This document shows positions 25,637-35,200 of a stretch of 64,000 nt of DNA, piece by piece. Source of the stretch: Chitinophaga sp. (GTDB lineage: Bacteria > Bacteroidota > Bacteroidia > Chitinophagales > Chitinophagaceae); NCBI RefSeq assembly GCF_017745275.1, contig NZ_JAGHZS010000001.1, forward strand, positions 1,054,001 through 1,118,000, written 5' to 3'. The notes beneath the pieces are model-generated. The model was not told the DNA's origin and did not search any database. It saw nothing but the letters and a program-made list of their open reading frames with translations. Numbering within the stretch: the first letter of the stretch is position 1; each line of letters starts with the position of its first letter. The position numbers and the translations under genes were made by a program.

Positions 25637-26872
25637 ATGCGTTTATCATTTTTTATTGCTAAAAGAATCGCTTTCAATAAGGGGTCTACTTTTTCCAAAT
25701 TCATTATCAATATTGCAGTTGCCGCCACGGCAATCAGCGTTGCGGTAATGATACTGGCTACAGCATTGGTAAACGGCTTTCAACAAGTGATCCAGGAAAA
25801 AATATTCAGCTTCTGGGGACATATCCATGTGAATCAATACCAACCCAATGCAGGGCCACTGACAGAAGAAATTCCTTTTACCGGAAGAAATAGCCTGGTA
25901 GACAGCATAAAACTGGCCCCTGGCATCAAAACCATCAGTAGCTATGCTACCAAGTCGGCCATCATCAAATCAGAAAAAGAAATAGACGGCGTTATCTTCA
26001 AAGGAGTGGATAGAAGCTACGACTGGCCACAGTTAAAGCGTTTCCTGCAATCCGGCAAGCTGCTGCAATTCAGTGATTCCGCGTACTCTCCGGAAATTAT
26101 GATTTCCGAATATATGGCCAGAGAACTGCAACTGAAAGTAAATGATAAAGCCATTATATACTTTATCCAGGGCGGTGGATTACCTCCCCGTGCCCGCAAA
26201 CTAACGGTAACGGGTATCTATAAAACCGGCATCGAAGAATACGATAAAACATATATCATTGGTGACCTGAACCTGGTACGTAAACTTAACGACTGGGAAC
26301 CCACACAGGTAGGCGGCTACGAAATAACGCTGAACAACTACCATAACATGGATTCTACAGCCATCTATTTGTACCATAACCTGTTACCGGAAGAGTTGTT
26401 TACCCGTACAGTGAGAGACATCTATCCCAATATATTTGACTGGCTGCAATTACAAAACCAAAACGAATTGATCATCATTATCATTATGACGATAGTGGCT
26501 ATCATTAACATGATTACAGCTATACTCATCCTGATACTGGAACGTACCAACATGGTGGGCATTACCAAAGCACTGGGGATGCGCAACTGGGATATTCAAC
26601 AGGTATTTATTTTCCAGGCCGCCTATATTATCCTCCTGGGTATCCTGATTGGTGACTTCTTTGGATTAGGCATTGCTTTCCTGCAACAGAGCACCGGCAT
26701 ATTTAAATTACCAGAAGAGTCTTACTATATGTCGGTAGCAGCCATCTCCATACATTGGGTAGATATCCTGTTGATCAACATTGGCACCTTCCTCATTTGT
26801 ACTTTGATTTTGCTGCTACCTTCTCTTATCATAAAACGTATCACGCCGGTAAAGGCTATTCAGTTCAAGTAA
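25637..26872 (+). CDS. ABC transporter permease, FtsX/LolC-LolE like
   Basis: 411 aa with the four-helix FtsX layout: one helix at about 22-48, a periplasmic domain of about 220 residues, then three helices near 277-300, 325-350 and 375-400. The IAKRIAFNKG start and GITKALGMRN coupling region fit LolC/LolE-type lipoprotein release permeases. No ATPase gene is adjacent; the one at 9332-10033 is a possible partner. The stop at 26870-26872 directly abuts the stop of the convergent 774-aa gene. Confidence 0.9.
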   Translation: MRLSFFIAKRIAFNKGSTFSKFIINIAVAATAISVAVMILATALVNGFQQVIQEKIFSFWGHIHVNQYQPNAGPLTEEIPFTGRNSLVDSIKLAPGIKTISSYATKSAIIKSEKEIDGVIFKGVDRSYDWPQLKRFLQSGKLLQFSDSAYSPEIMISEYMARELQLKVNDKAIIYFIQGGGLPPRARKLTVTGIYKTGIEEYDKTYIIGDLNLVRKLNDWEPTQVGGYEITLNNYHNMDSTAIYLYHNLLPEELFTRTVRDIYPNIFDWLQLQNQNELIIIIIMTIVAIINMITAILILILERTNMVGITKALGMRNWDIQQVFIFQAAYIILLGILIGDFFGLGIAFLQQSTGIFKLPEESYYMSVAAISIHWVDILLINIGTFLICTLILLLPSLIIKRITPVKAIQFK

Positions 26873-29197
26873 CTATTTCTTACGGGTACTTTTTACGTAA
26901 TCGCGCAGGTAACTGCACTGGTTATATACCTGTTGATAGAACTTAGTCTGGCCAAAATTATCCTTCAATAAGGGGAAATAACGGTTATGTATCAACGCAG
27001 AAACGTATTTATCCTGATCCATGTTTTCAGCGGTATGTTTCTGCGAACAACGGGCAGCCATAAACGCACACCTGGCCCTGTATTCCCTGTCGGTGCTGGC
27101 CTGCGCTGCTTTTAAATAGTAGCTTTCTGCATTATAGCATCCGAAATACTGTTTTTCAAAAGGATCTTTATCACATTTGGATTCATACCAGATGGTAGAT
27201 GGACGATAGTCTTTTACGAAAAACCAGGTTTTACCATAGTAAGAAATGCTGAATAACCCGGACGCATACTCGTAATACACATTGGAAGGTACTGGTGTGA
27301 TCTTCATTTTTTCTTCCAATTGCACCATGCGCTCACAAAACTGTTGCTGGGTAATCGGTTTAGTGAAACCGGCCCTGGCAGTGTCTTCTCCAAAATCCTT
27401 CAGTTGTTCACGGAATACCTGGTACGAAACCGCCTGCGCGGCTGCCGGTACTTTTTTGAACCAGTCGCGCGCATTGGCAAAGTCATGTACCCGCATATAG
27501 CTTTCTCCAATCACTTTATTTATATTGAGTGATTTTGGGAAGAAGCCCACCAGGTACGTTTCATACGGTGTTTTCACAGGTTGGTGCAGGAAGTCGTTGA
27601 GCTTGAGTAAGTCGGCCGACTTCATATCATCTGTTACCTGGCCGATAGCGGTTTGACCGGAAACACCCCAGCCGTTCATATTCAGGGAATCGCAGCGGCC
27701 TCTTACCAGAGCTTCTTTCACCAGGTCGCCTTGCTGATGGTAGCGGGGCGCCAGCACAGCAAATAAGAGGTTACGATATGTTTTCCGGAAAATATATGAT
27801 TTATCAGTGCCATTCCACCACTCATTCGTTTTGGGATTTGGCGGTGTTTTACTGTCCAGCCACTTTAAAGAAGCCAGCAGGCTGGATTCGAAAGCATTGT
27901 CAATAGTTTTTTGCTGATTGATATTCACCAGCAGGCGAACTATTTCCCATTGGTCTTTTACAGCAGGATCTTTGGCTTTTACTTCCTCCAGCTTCGCTTG
28001 TGCCGCCGGGTAATCTCTGCGGATATAGGAAATATAGGCAGATGATACCCGCCACAGGTCCATATCTTTTAACTGGCCCTTGCTCACGAGGCTATCTACC
28101 ACAGTTTGTAGTGCTTTGGTACGGTTAACTAACGCTTTCTTCTCTTCAGCAGAAGAGCTACGGTAGCTCACATATCCCGGCTGCGCCTCTTCCAGCGCAG
28201 GGCTCAGGTAATCGCTTTCTATCTTATTAATTTCCCTGGCCAGCAATATATTTAAAGCAGGAGAAGCCGGGTCCAGTGCGTATACCTGCCTTAATGCATC
28301 AATATCCGGATCGCTGCTGGCGAAGCCATAAACGGCTGCTACCATTGCCTTTTCGTGGTCATCCTTACACAGCGGATACACCTGCTTCCGGGTGGTATTG
28401 CACCACATCAGGCTGGTATAGCAGGAAATACGCAGCGAAGGTGCTTTTTCAAACACACGCGAAAACAGGTAGGCACTTTGTACGGAGTCTTTCAAACGCA
28501 GCAGGGCACCTGCTTTCAGCGCCAATGCCTTGAAATATACCAGGGAAGACAATTCCTTTCCTTCAAAAAAATGATCAAAAGAAGCGATCGCATCACGATA
28601 GTCTTTGCGGTAATGTTTCAGACGAATCAGTTGAAACGCATACCGGTCGCGTATATCTTTGTCTTTTGTTTTATCCAGGAGGTCTTCTCCGGTTTTATAT
28701 AATTGACCCAGTAAAACGTTATTCCGTTCAGGCACAGACCATGGATCCGCGTTAATCACAGCAGGTTCGCAGGTTTTGGCAAATGATAAATATTGGGCTG
28801 CTTCCCGGTTCTTATCTTTTAATAAAAACTGTGCGAAGGTATTTTGCTTCACACTATCCGGCAGTGCGTTGTTACCAGCCGCAATGGCCGATAGCTGTTC
28901 CGGCGTATAGGTATAAATACATTCACGTATATCCTTTGCCGTTACCTTGCTACCTGCATAACCTTGCCAGTCGGCCACATTCGCTGTTTCCTCTGAAGGC
29001 GTCGGGTCCGCATAAAACTGCGACATCGAGGTGTAATAAAATGGCTCATAGCCGCCGCCTTTGGTCAGTGGGCTAAAGAAGGAAATGTAATAATCGTAAG
29101 GGTCTGGGTCGGGACCACAGGACAGCGTATAGATCACATTCCCGAAGAAAACAGCAAAAAAGCTAATTAAAAAGACGGATAATTTCTTGTAGTTCAT
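26873..29197 (-). CDS. Large secreted protein of unknown function, repeat-rich helical (774 aa)
   Basis: Not recognised. Signal peptide to about residue 26, then a CGPDPDPYDYY segment. The rest is mostly helical with TPR-like spacing (for example RDAIASFDHFFEG, ALALKAGALLRLKDS, YPAAQAKLEEVKAKDP), suggesting a solenoid scaffold. No enzyme motif is visible. Its ATG lies inside the 3' end of the upstream lipoprotein gene (35-nt overlap), so the two are probably translationally coupled and act together in the envelope. Confidence 0.8.
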   Translation of the reverse strand: MNYKKLSVFLISFFAVFFGNVIYTLSCGPDPDPYDYYISFFSPLTKGGGYEPFYYTSMSQFYADPTPSEETANVADWQGYAGSKVTAKDIRECIYTYTPEQLSAIAAGNNALPDSVKQNTFAQFLLKDKNREAAQYLSFAKTCEPAVINADPWSVPERNNVLLGQLYKTGEDLLDKTKDKDIRDRYAFQLIRLKHYRKDYRDAIASFDHFFEGKELSSLVYFKALALKAGALLRLKDSVQSAYLFSRVFEKAPSLRISCYTSLMWCNTTRKQVYPLCKDDHEKAMVAAVYGFASSDPDIDALRQVYALDPASPALNILLAREINKIESDYLSPALEEAQPGYVSYRSSSAEEKKALVNRTKALQTVVDSLVSKGQLKDMDLWRVSSAYISYIRRDYPAAQAKLEEVKAKDPAVKDQWEIVRLLVNINQQKTIDNAFESSLLASLKWLDSKTPPNPKTNEWWNGTDKSYIFRKTYRNLLFAVLAPRYHQQGDLVKEALVRGRCDSLNMNGWGVSGQTAIGQVTDDMKSADLLKLNDFLHQPVKTPYETYLVGFFPKSLNINKVIGESYMRVHDFANARDWFKKVPAAAQAVSYQVFREQLKDFGEDTARAGFTKPITQQQFCERMVQLEEKMKITPVPSNVYYEYASGLFSISYYGKTWFFVKDYRPSTIWYESKCDKDPFEKQYFGCYNAESYYLKAAQASTDREYRARCAFMAARCSQKHTAENMDQDKYVSALIHNRYFPLLKDNFGQTKFYQQVYNQCSYLRDYVKSTRKK

Positions 29198-30197
29198 TCA
29201 ATGGATATTTTTCAAGCGTCAACGAGTCAAGATGATAAAATATAATAAAAGGATCTTTTGTTTGCAGTTGTCTGGCCACCATTTTGGCCGCTGCTGTCAA
29301 TGCAGCCGGGTCGCTGGTTTCTCTCCGGATAACACTTCCTTTCGTGAGTGAATAGCCATTCAGTATGGTGTCTTGCAGTACGGTGTATAGGTTAGAGGGG
29401 CCTGGGGCAAAAAGCTTTGTATTTTTCAATTCCGGTGCGCCAACGTTCCTTAAAATTCCTGCATACCCAACATCGCGGCGGAATAAAACACTCCACTCGA
29501 AAAGCGGCAATGCGATATCCAAAGGTAAGGGATATTCCGCAACCCTGCTATCTCCCAGGTAGGAGTCCATCACTTCCGGATCAAGAATAGAGTTATGTGT
29601 GCCTGGCTTACGCAGGTCACCCATGTTATAGCACATCAGCAATCCTTTATCCACTGGCGGAATACCGGCACGGGTAGTATACTTCACCTGGTACATGCGG
29701 ATGGTAGCGGAAATACGTCGCTGCCGAAAGAAAGGTGTTTGTTTAATTTGCCTGATAAAAGAGAAGTAAGCTTCGCGGGTACCCTGGGTCCAGTCGCAGT
29801 CCAACTGTATTTCCGGGATCCGCGCCCCGGGGATACTATCGCATAGTCCTTCTACTAACCGGGCCACATTGCCGGCCAATGTACTGTCCGCCTTTGCCCA
29901 TACTTCATTCATCAGGAATACCACGGGAACGATATCCACATTCGCAGGCAGGGGGGCCGTTTTCCTGAAAATCGCCACCGGTACCGGGGCTTTGGTCACC
30001 TCATCGAGGTCTACATCAAATAACTTAATGTATAAACGCTTTGCGGGTAATTGGTCCAGGTACCGCTGTTCCTGGCTGTTACCCGTCCAGGTTTGTTTCC
30101 AGTAATAAAAGGCAGGCGTTATCTTCCCATGATCCACAGGTTGATGACAGGCAGCCATTAATAATAACAAGGTAATAAAACAGATGCGGGGTATCAT
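29163..30197 (-). CDS. Predicted lipoprotein, TIM-barrel-like, function unknown (344 aa)
   Basis: Not firmly recognised. The N-terminus LLLLMAAC gives a lipobox-like Cys17. Ordered beta-alpha segments follow: PAFYYWKQTW, LYIKLFDVDLD, DIVPVVFLM, EIQLDCDWTQGTREAYFSFI, KGLLMCYNMGD and DIALPLFEWSVLF. These resemble glycosidase-type barrels with acidic residues at strand ends (LDCDW). A carbohydrate-related role is a guess. Precedes and overlaps the 774-aa gene by 35 nt; follows the TrmH gene by 6 nt. Confidence 0.78.
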   Translation of the reverse strand: MIPRICFITLLLLMAACHQPVDHGKITPAFYYWKQTWTGNSQEQRYLDQLPAKRLYIKLFDVDLDEVTKAPVPVAIFRKTAPLPANVDIVPVVFLMNEVWAKADSTLAGNVARLVEGLCDSIPGARIPEIQLDCDWTQGTREAYFSFIRQIKQTPFFRQRRISATIRMYQVKYTTRAGIPPVDKGLLMCYNMGDLRKPGTHNSILDPEVMDSYLGDSRVAEYPLPLDIALPLFEWSVLFRRDVGYAGILRNVGAPELKNTKLFAPGPSNLYTVLQDTILNGYSLTKGSVIRRETSDPAALTAAAKMVARQLQTKDPFIIFYHLDSLTLEKYPLNELQEIIRLFN

Positions 30198-30203
30198 GAC
30201 AAA

Positions 30204-30944
30204 TTAAATAAGCAGCCGGCCACAAATAATACCTGCAGCTACCGCAGCATTCAATGATTCAGCTCCGCCGAGGCGGGGGATGGTGATCTGGTGGGTAGCC
30301 AGGCGAATCACTTCTTCCGTTAATCCCCTTCCTTCATTACCAATCAGGATAATCCCTTCTTTCATAACAGGAAAATCGGCAATGTTCTTACCATGTAAGG
30401 TGGCCGCATAAGAAGGCAGGGAAGTTTGCTGTAATAATTCCCGGATATCGTATTCGGCTATACGTACCCGTATGATGCTACCCATGGTAGCCTGAATAGT
30501 TTTAGGATTATATACGTCCACACAATCCGGGGAACAAATAATCTGGGAGATTCCAAACCAGTCGGCAATACGAATCAGTGTACCCATATTTCCCGGATCC
30601 TGTATAGCTTCCAGCGCCAGTACCACTGTACCGGCAGCCGGTAACGGATCTACCGGTGCTGGCATATCCAGTAAGGCCATGGCCCTGTTAGGCGTGGTGA
30701 GCGACGATAATTGTTTCAGTACTGTTGTATCCACTGCTACTACCGCACCCGCAGGCAACCGGTCCAGCAACGCGGTATGCTGCTCCAGCCAATCGGCTGT
30801 TGCAAATACTCCTTTCACGGGCATGCCCGCCTGTAGTAGCTCCTGTACGATCTTATCACCCTCGGCTACATACTGGCTGGATTTTTGCCTGTTTTTTTTG
30901 TGCTGTAATGATTGAATATATTTAATTTGCGCCTTTGACAACAT
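30204..30944 (-). CDS. TrmH/SpoU-family RNA 2'-O-methyltransferase
   Basis: 246 aa. An N-terminal L30e-like substrate-binding region (about 1-90, with YVAEGDKIVQELL) and a C-terminal SPOUT knot domain with the three motifs DPGNMGTLIRIADWFG, IGNEGRGL and IPRLGGAESLNAAVAAGI. It methylates a ribose in rRNA or tRNA using SAM; the target position cannot be told. A -7 box (TAGGTTTG) ends 5 nt before its ATG. It heads a minus-strand unit with the lipoprotein and 774-aa genes. Confidence 0.93.
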   Translation of the reverse strand: MLSKAQIKYIQSLQHKKNRQKSSQYVAEGDKIVQELLQAGMPVKGVFATADWLEQHTALLDRLPAGAVVAVDTTVLKQLSSLTTPNRAMALLDMPAPVDPLPAAGTVVLALEAIQDPGNMGTLIRIADWFGISQIICSPDCVDVYNPKTIQATMGSIIRVRIAEYDIRELLQQTSLPSYAATLHGKNIADFPVMKEGIILIGNEGRGLTEEVIRLATHQITIPRLGGAESLNAAVAAGIICGRLLI

Positions 30945-30949
30945 GGGAC

Positions 30950-30957
30950 CAAACCTA
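30950..30957 (-). promoter_or_regulatory. -7 box TAGGTTTG abutting the trmH-like start codon
   Basis: The minus strand reads TAGGTTTG then GTCCC then ATG. Predicted transcription start coincides with the start codon. Confidence 0.5.
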
Positions 30958-31046
30958 CACGTTTTCTTTTAATCAGCCAAGTAGCGGCATGGTTTCCGGT
31001 TTGTTCAACATTGCTTTTAAAACTACTAATAACGTTTTCACCCGTG

Positions 31047-33479
31047 ATGCAGCTGCTTCCCAAGTCCAGAATTTTACTGCTGAAAAAATGGCTGCTATTG
31101 GCGGTAATATTCACGTTGGCAGCATGCTCCAACACCAAATACCTCCAGAAAGATCAAACACTCTACACCAATAGTAAAGTAGATGTACAGGGAGAAATAC
31201 TCAACGCTGAAAAACAGGACCTTCGCAGTTCCCTCTCCTCCAAATCGCTGATGACACAGCAACCCAACAAAAAATTACTGACCACCCGCATAAAAGTTTG
31301 GCTCTATAACCAGAAGTATAACGAGAAAAAATCAAACTGGTTCTGGAACCTCGTACTGGCAAAAAGAAATCTCGAAGAACCGGTGGTATACGATTCTACT
31401 AAGTCCGTGGAATCAGTCACCCGCATGACCAGCTATCTCCGTAACCAGGGATTTTTCTACGCTACGGTAAATTATGAGTCCGACATCAAACGCAGAAAAA
31501 CCAGCGTCACTTACCATGTGAACACTGGCAGAAACTTCGTGATCGACAAAGTGACCTATGTTATTCCGGATACCGCCATTTTAAATATCGTAAAGGCCAA
31601 TGAAAACTTGTCCCTGGTACGCAAAGGCGTTGTGTTCAAATCCGCCACACTGGGCAGTGAAAGGGAAAGGCTCACCCGCCTCATCAGGGATGCCGGCTAC
31701 TATAAATTTAACCGGGATGCTATTGAATACAGTGTAGATACCCTCAATAAGGCGTTGTTTCGCAATAGCCTCAACCCTTTCGAGGGATTTGTGAATATAT
31801 TCAATGAAAATAAAGGAAGGGAAAAGCTAACCATGGACGTGGAAATCCACATCAAAAATCCGGAAGATAGCCTCACCACCTGGCAACAATACCACATTGG
31901 TAAGATATATGCGTACCCGGACTTCTCACTGAATAGTAACCCGGACGACAGTACGCTGAAACACGACAACCGCAAGTATATTAACATCCGTTATCACCAG
32001 GAAATTCTGCGACCTAAAATTCTTTCCAAATCAATATTGCTGCGGCCGGGAGAAACGTATTCCATACAGCAATACAATAATACCATCAATAAATTATACG
32101 ATATCGGTATCTGGCAATTTGTAACCCTCCAATATAAAGAGCCTAAAGATTCCGCTAAAACCCTGGATGCATATGTATTCCTGACTCCACGCCGCAAACA
32201 GGAACTGGGGGTTAGTTTTGAGTTAAGTAACAGCTCCGACTATACGCTGGGATCAGGTATTACACTTAATTACCGGCATATTAATTTAAACAGAACAGCT
32301 ACCCAGTTTGGGATGAGCCTCAATACTGGTATAGAACTGGTAAAACCTCAATCTGGTGGATGGGACCTCCAGGCCAAACAATTTGGCGGAGAGGTTAGCC
32401 TTACCTGGCCACGTTTCGCCCTGCCATTTCATATTAAACAATCTGCGAGGTCGAACGTAAAAACCCGGTTAACACTGGGTGCCAACTACCTGTCGCGCAT
32501 AGAAAAATTTGACGTAAAGAGCATTAATGCCTCTTATGGCTACGACTGGAATGAAACAGCTTACAAACGCTGGATTATCCGGCCTATCACCCTCAACTAT
32601 GTGGGAGTAAGCCTGAATCCTACTTTCCGCGACAGTATCGTAAATACCAACCCATACCTGAGACGTAGCTTTGAGCCGGCATTAATTGGTGGAGAAAGCG
32701 TGTCCTTCATTTTTAACAACCAGGACCTGCTGCATCCGCGCCACTACAGCTATTTCAGGATAAATGTAGAAGAATCCGGTCTGTGGTTGAGTGGTATCAA
32801 TAGTCTTATGAACAGCATTACCAGTCATAAAACCAACCTGGAAACGCTGACCAGTGTAAATATCTCCAACTTCGTAAAAGTAGAAGCCGACTATCGCCAT
32901 TTCTGGAAACTTGGCCTGCATAGTGGTTTGGCTACCCGCGCTTATGCTGGTATTGGCATACCGTACAGTTATTCACAGGTATTACCTTATGTACGACAAT
33001 TTACTTCCGGCGGCCCCAATAGTATCCGGGCATTCCGCTTGCGTACACTGGGTCCCGGCGCTTATAAAGACACTTCCGCCAACGCACAAACTTTCCCCGA
33101 CCAAACCGGCGATATGAAGCTGGAAGGCAATATAGAATATCGTTTCGACCTGTTGAGAATGTTTGGAGGTAGCGTAAACCTGAAAGGCGCCACCTTCCTG
33201 GATATGGGAAATATCTGGATGATCCGGAAAGATTCCACCAGGCCCGGCTCTGAATTCCAATTCAACCAGTTATATCACGACCTGGCAATAGGAACCGGTG
33301 CGGGCCTGCGGTTAGACTTCTCTTTCTTCCTCATCCGCCTGGATTGGGGTATTCCATTGAAAGTACCTTACTTTACCGGTAATAAAAACGGCTGGTATGT
33401 AGGTCAATGGGATTTGAAAGATGGTAAATGGCGGAGAGATAATATTATCTGGAATATCGCTATTGGTTATCCGTTTTAG
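31047..33479 (+). CDS. tamL: TamL-type outer-membrane assembly lipoprotein (BamA/TamA family)
   Basis: 810 aa from the ATG at 31047; an in-frame ATG 12 codons earlier would push the signal peptide inward. Lipobox TLAAC gives Cys27. POTRA-like domains follow (RMTSYLRNQGFFYATV and the KILRPGETYSIQQ-type turns), and a 16-strand surface-antigen barrel with the GGPNSIRAFR lid motif and a terminal IGYPF. Family knowledge: TamL replaces TamA in Bacteroidota and works with TamB in envelope assembly; tamB is not adjacent here. Its last 20 nt overlap convergent truB. Confidence 0.88.
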   Translation: MQLLPKSRILLLKKWLLLAVIFTLAACSNTKYLQKDQTLYTNSKVDVQGEILNAEKQDLRSSLSSKSLMTQQPNKKLLTTRIKVWLYNQKYNEKKSNWFWNLVLAKRNLEEPVVYDSTKSVESVTRMTSYLRNQGFFYATVNYESDIKRRKTSVTYHVNTGRNFVIDKVTYVIPDTAILNIVKANENLSLVRKGVVFKSATLGSERERLTRLIRDAGYYKFNRDAIEYSVDTLNKALFRNSLNPFEGFVNIFNENKGREKLTMDVEIHIKNPEDSLTTWQQYHIGKIYAYPDFSLNSNPDDSTLKHDNRKYINIRYHQEILRPKILSKSILLRPGETYSIQQYNNTINKLYDIGIWQFVTLQYKEPKDSAKTLDAYVFLTPRRKQELGVSFELSNSSDYTLGSGITLNYRHINLNRTATQFGMSLNTGIELVKPQSGGWDLQAKQFGGEVSLTWPRFALPFHIKQSARSNVKTRLTLGANYLSRIEKFDVKSINASYGYDWNETAYKRWIIRPITLNYVGVSLNPTFRDSIVNTNPYLRRSFEPALIGGESVSFIFNNQDLLHPRHYSYFRINVEESGLWLSGINSLMNSITSHKTNLETLTSVNISNFVKVEADYRHFWKLGLHSGLATRAYAGIGIPYSYSQVLPYVRQFTSGGPNSIRAFRLRTLGPGAYKDTSANAQTFPDQTGDMKLEGNIEYRFDLLRMFGGSVNLKGATFLDMGNIWMIRKDSTRPGSEFQFNQLYHDLAIGTGAGLRLDFSFFLIRLDWGIPLKVPYFTGNKNGWYVGQWDLKDGKWRRDNIIWNIAIGYPF

Positions 33480-34155
33480 GTGCCGTGTTGGCAGCAATGA
33501 AATCGGCCATATCAGTAGCATCCGACAATTTAAAATTACCGATCCTGGTTCTGCACAAGCTGCTCAGGTAAGCGCCACAACCCAAGGTAGCGCCATAATC
33601 ATTTGCCAAAGAACGTATATACGTCCCCGTGCTGCATACTACCCTGAAGTGTACTTCCGGCAGTGCTATTTTGGTGATTTCAAATTCGGTGATCGTCAAT
33701 TTGCGTGGCTCCACTTTTACATCTACCCCTTTTCTGGCCAGCAAATAAATAGGCTTACCATTTTGTTTGATGGCAGAATGTATGGGAGGGAACTGCATAA
33801 TTTCTCCAATAAAAGGCTGTGTGGCTGCTAATATAGCGGCTTCATCGAGATGACTGATATCTTTAAAATTCTCCGGTTCAGATTCTTTATCGAAAGTAGG
33901 TGTAGTAGCTCCTAAAGTAAAAGTGCCGGTATATTCTTTTTCCTGCGCCTGGTATTCATTAATTTTTTTAGTCATTTTCCCGGTGCAGCAAATAAGCAAA
34001 CCGGTAGCAAGCGGGTCCAGTGTGCCGGCATGACCTATTTTAGCTTTGGTGGTGTTCCTTATTTTACGCACTACATCGAAAGAAGTCCATGTCAGTGGCT
34101 TATTGATCAATATCACTGCTCCTTCCTGGTAATTAATATTTTCGTTCGTTTGCAT
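33460..34155 (-). CDS. truB: tRNA pseudouridine-55 synthase
   Basis: 231 aa. Catalytic Asp47 in GHAGTLDPLATGLL, ILINKPLTWTSFDVV near the N-terminus, PPIHSAIKQNGKPIYLLARKG in the middle, and VVCSTGTYIRSLANDYG late. It lacks a PUA domain, as in short TruB forms. It makes pseudouridine 55 in the T-loop of tRNA. The -7 box TATCTTTG ends 4 nt before the ATG. Its 3' end overlaps tamL by 20 nt on the opposite strand. Confidence 0.96.
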   Translation of the reverse strand: MQTNENINYQEGAVILINKPLTWTSFDVVRKIRNTTKAKIGHAGTLDPLATGLLICCTGKMTKKINEYQAQEKEYTGTFTLGATTPTFDKESEPENFKDISHLDEAAILAATQPFIGEIMQFPPIHSAIKQNGKPIYLLARKGVDVKVEPRKLTITEFEITKIALPEVHFRVVCSTGTYIRSLANDYGATLGCGAYLSSLCRTRIGNFKLSDATDMADFIAANTAPKTDNQ

Positions 34156-34159
34156 GCCG

Positions 34160-34167
34160 CAAAGATA
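34160..34167 (-). promoter_or_regulatory. -7 box TATCTTTG abutting the truB start codon
   Basis: The minus strand reads TATCTTTG, then CGGC, then ATG. It predicts a leaderless transcript. Confidence 0.5.
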
Positions 34168-34170
34168 GGA

Positions 34171-34250
34171 AATAGCTGTTAGCCATTAGCGCCTGGCTTT
34201 AGTGAATCAGGCAGCGGCTGTGAGCAAATGCTAAAAGCTAGCAGCTTTTT
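34171..34250. repeat. Heptad-register repeat D3 between divergent truB and methyltransferase genes
   Basis: Units GTTAGCC/ATTAGCG on the left and GCTAAAA/GCTAGCA on the right keep the 7-bp GC register. An internal GCCTG/CAGGC stem is present. Complementarity is partial. Confidence 0.5.
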
Positions 34251-34276
34251 ATTAAATTCACGCAATTTTCAAATAC

Positions 34277-35074
34277 ATGGCATTAGAACATCACTTAGAC
34301 GCAACACTACGGCACAAGCAACAGGTAGATAATTCGCGCGACTACGTACTGCCATTCATTCAGCAGGAATTCCCCCAACTGGAGGGCCTGCGGGTAATGG
34401 AGGTAGGATGTGGAGAAGGCGGCGTATTGATCCCGTTCCTGGAAAAAGGCTGTAATTGTGTAGGCGTGGATCTTGCACCTGACCGTATCGAACTGGCGAA
34501 AAACTTCCTTCAAAAATACCTGGATGGCGGACAATTAAAGCTGATCGCCCAAAACATTTATGACCTCGACTTCCTGGGAGAATTCCAGCATTCTTTTGAT
34601 GTAATTATTTTGAAAGATGCCATTGAACACATTCCTGACCAGGAAAAAATTATTGGACACCTGAAACAATTACTCACGCCGCGCGGGCAGGTATATTTCG
34701 GGTTCCCACCCTGGTACATGCCTCACGGAGGGCATCAGCAGATTTGTAAAAACAAATTCCTCAGCATGGTTCCCTATATTCACCTCCTGCCCAAACCCTT
34801 GTACAAAGGTGTATTGCGCATGTTTGGTGAAGGCGACGATGTAGTTGTGGATCTCATGGACGTAAAATCTACTGGTATTTCCATTGAACGATTTGAACGC
34901 ATTGTAAAGCGGCAGCAGTATAAAATTACACAGCGTCGTTTCTACCTGATCAACCCTATTTACAAATATAAATTCGGGGTAAGCGCCAGAGTGCAGTGGA
35001 AGCCAATTGCAGCGATTCCTTTCTTCAGGAATTTCGTTACCACCTGTATGTATTATATGATTAAACCCCAATAA
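34277..35074 (+). CDS. Class I SAM-dependent methyltransferase
   Basis: 265 aa. Motif I VMEVGCGEGGVLIPF (about 40-54), the acidic GVDLAP end of strand 2, and DVIILKDAIEHIPDQEKI for motif IV, all typical of UbiG-like class I methyltransferases. The C-terminal third (Lys/aromatic rich, membrane-proximal looking) is not diagnostic. Substrate unknown; a small metabolite or lipid-linked glycan is possible. Divergent from truB and convergent with aroE across palindrome A6. Confidence 0.9.
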   Translation: MALEHHLDATLRHKQQVDNSRDYVLPFIQQEFPQLEGLRVMEVGCGEGGVLIPFLEKGCNCVGVDLAPDRIELAKNFLQKYLDGGQLKLIAQNIYDLDFLGEFQHSFDVIILKDAIEHIPDQEKIIGHLKQLLTPRGQVYFGFPPWYMPHGGHQQICKNKFLSMVPYIHLLPKPLYKGVLRMFGEGDDVVVDLMDVKSTGISIERFERIVKRQQYKITQRRFYLINPIYKYKFGVSARVQWKPIAAIPFFRNFVTTCMYYMIKPQ

Positions 35075-35082
35075 AGCGGGGA

Positions 35083-35200
35083 AGCAGAAAGCATAAAGCA
35101 GAAAGCAAAAAGCTATTGCAGCGGATGATCATTGCGAATATTTATACGCTTTAATCATCCGCTGCAATAGCTTTTTGCTTTCTGCTTTATGCTTTCTGCT
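35083..35200. repeat. Heptad inverted repeat A6, perfect 47-bp arms
   Basis: Arms 35083-35129 and 35154-35200 are exact reverse complements with a 24-nt loop. The right arm runs into aroE and encodes its last residues and stop codon. Confidence 0.92.
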
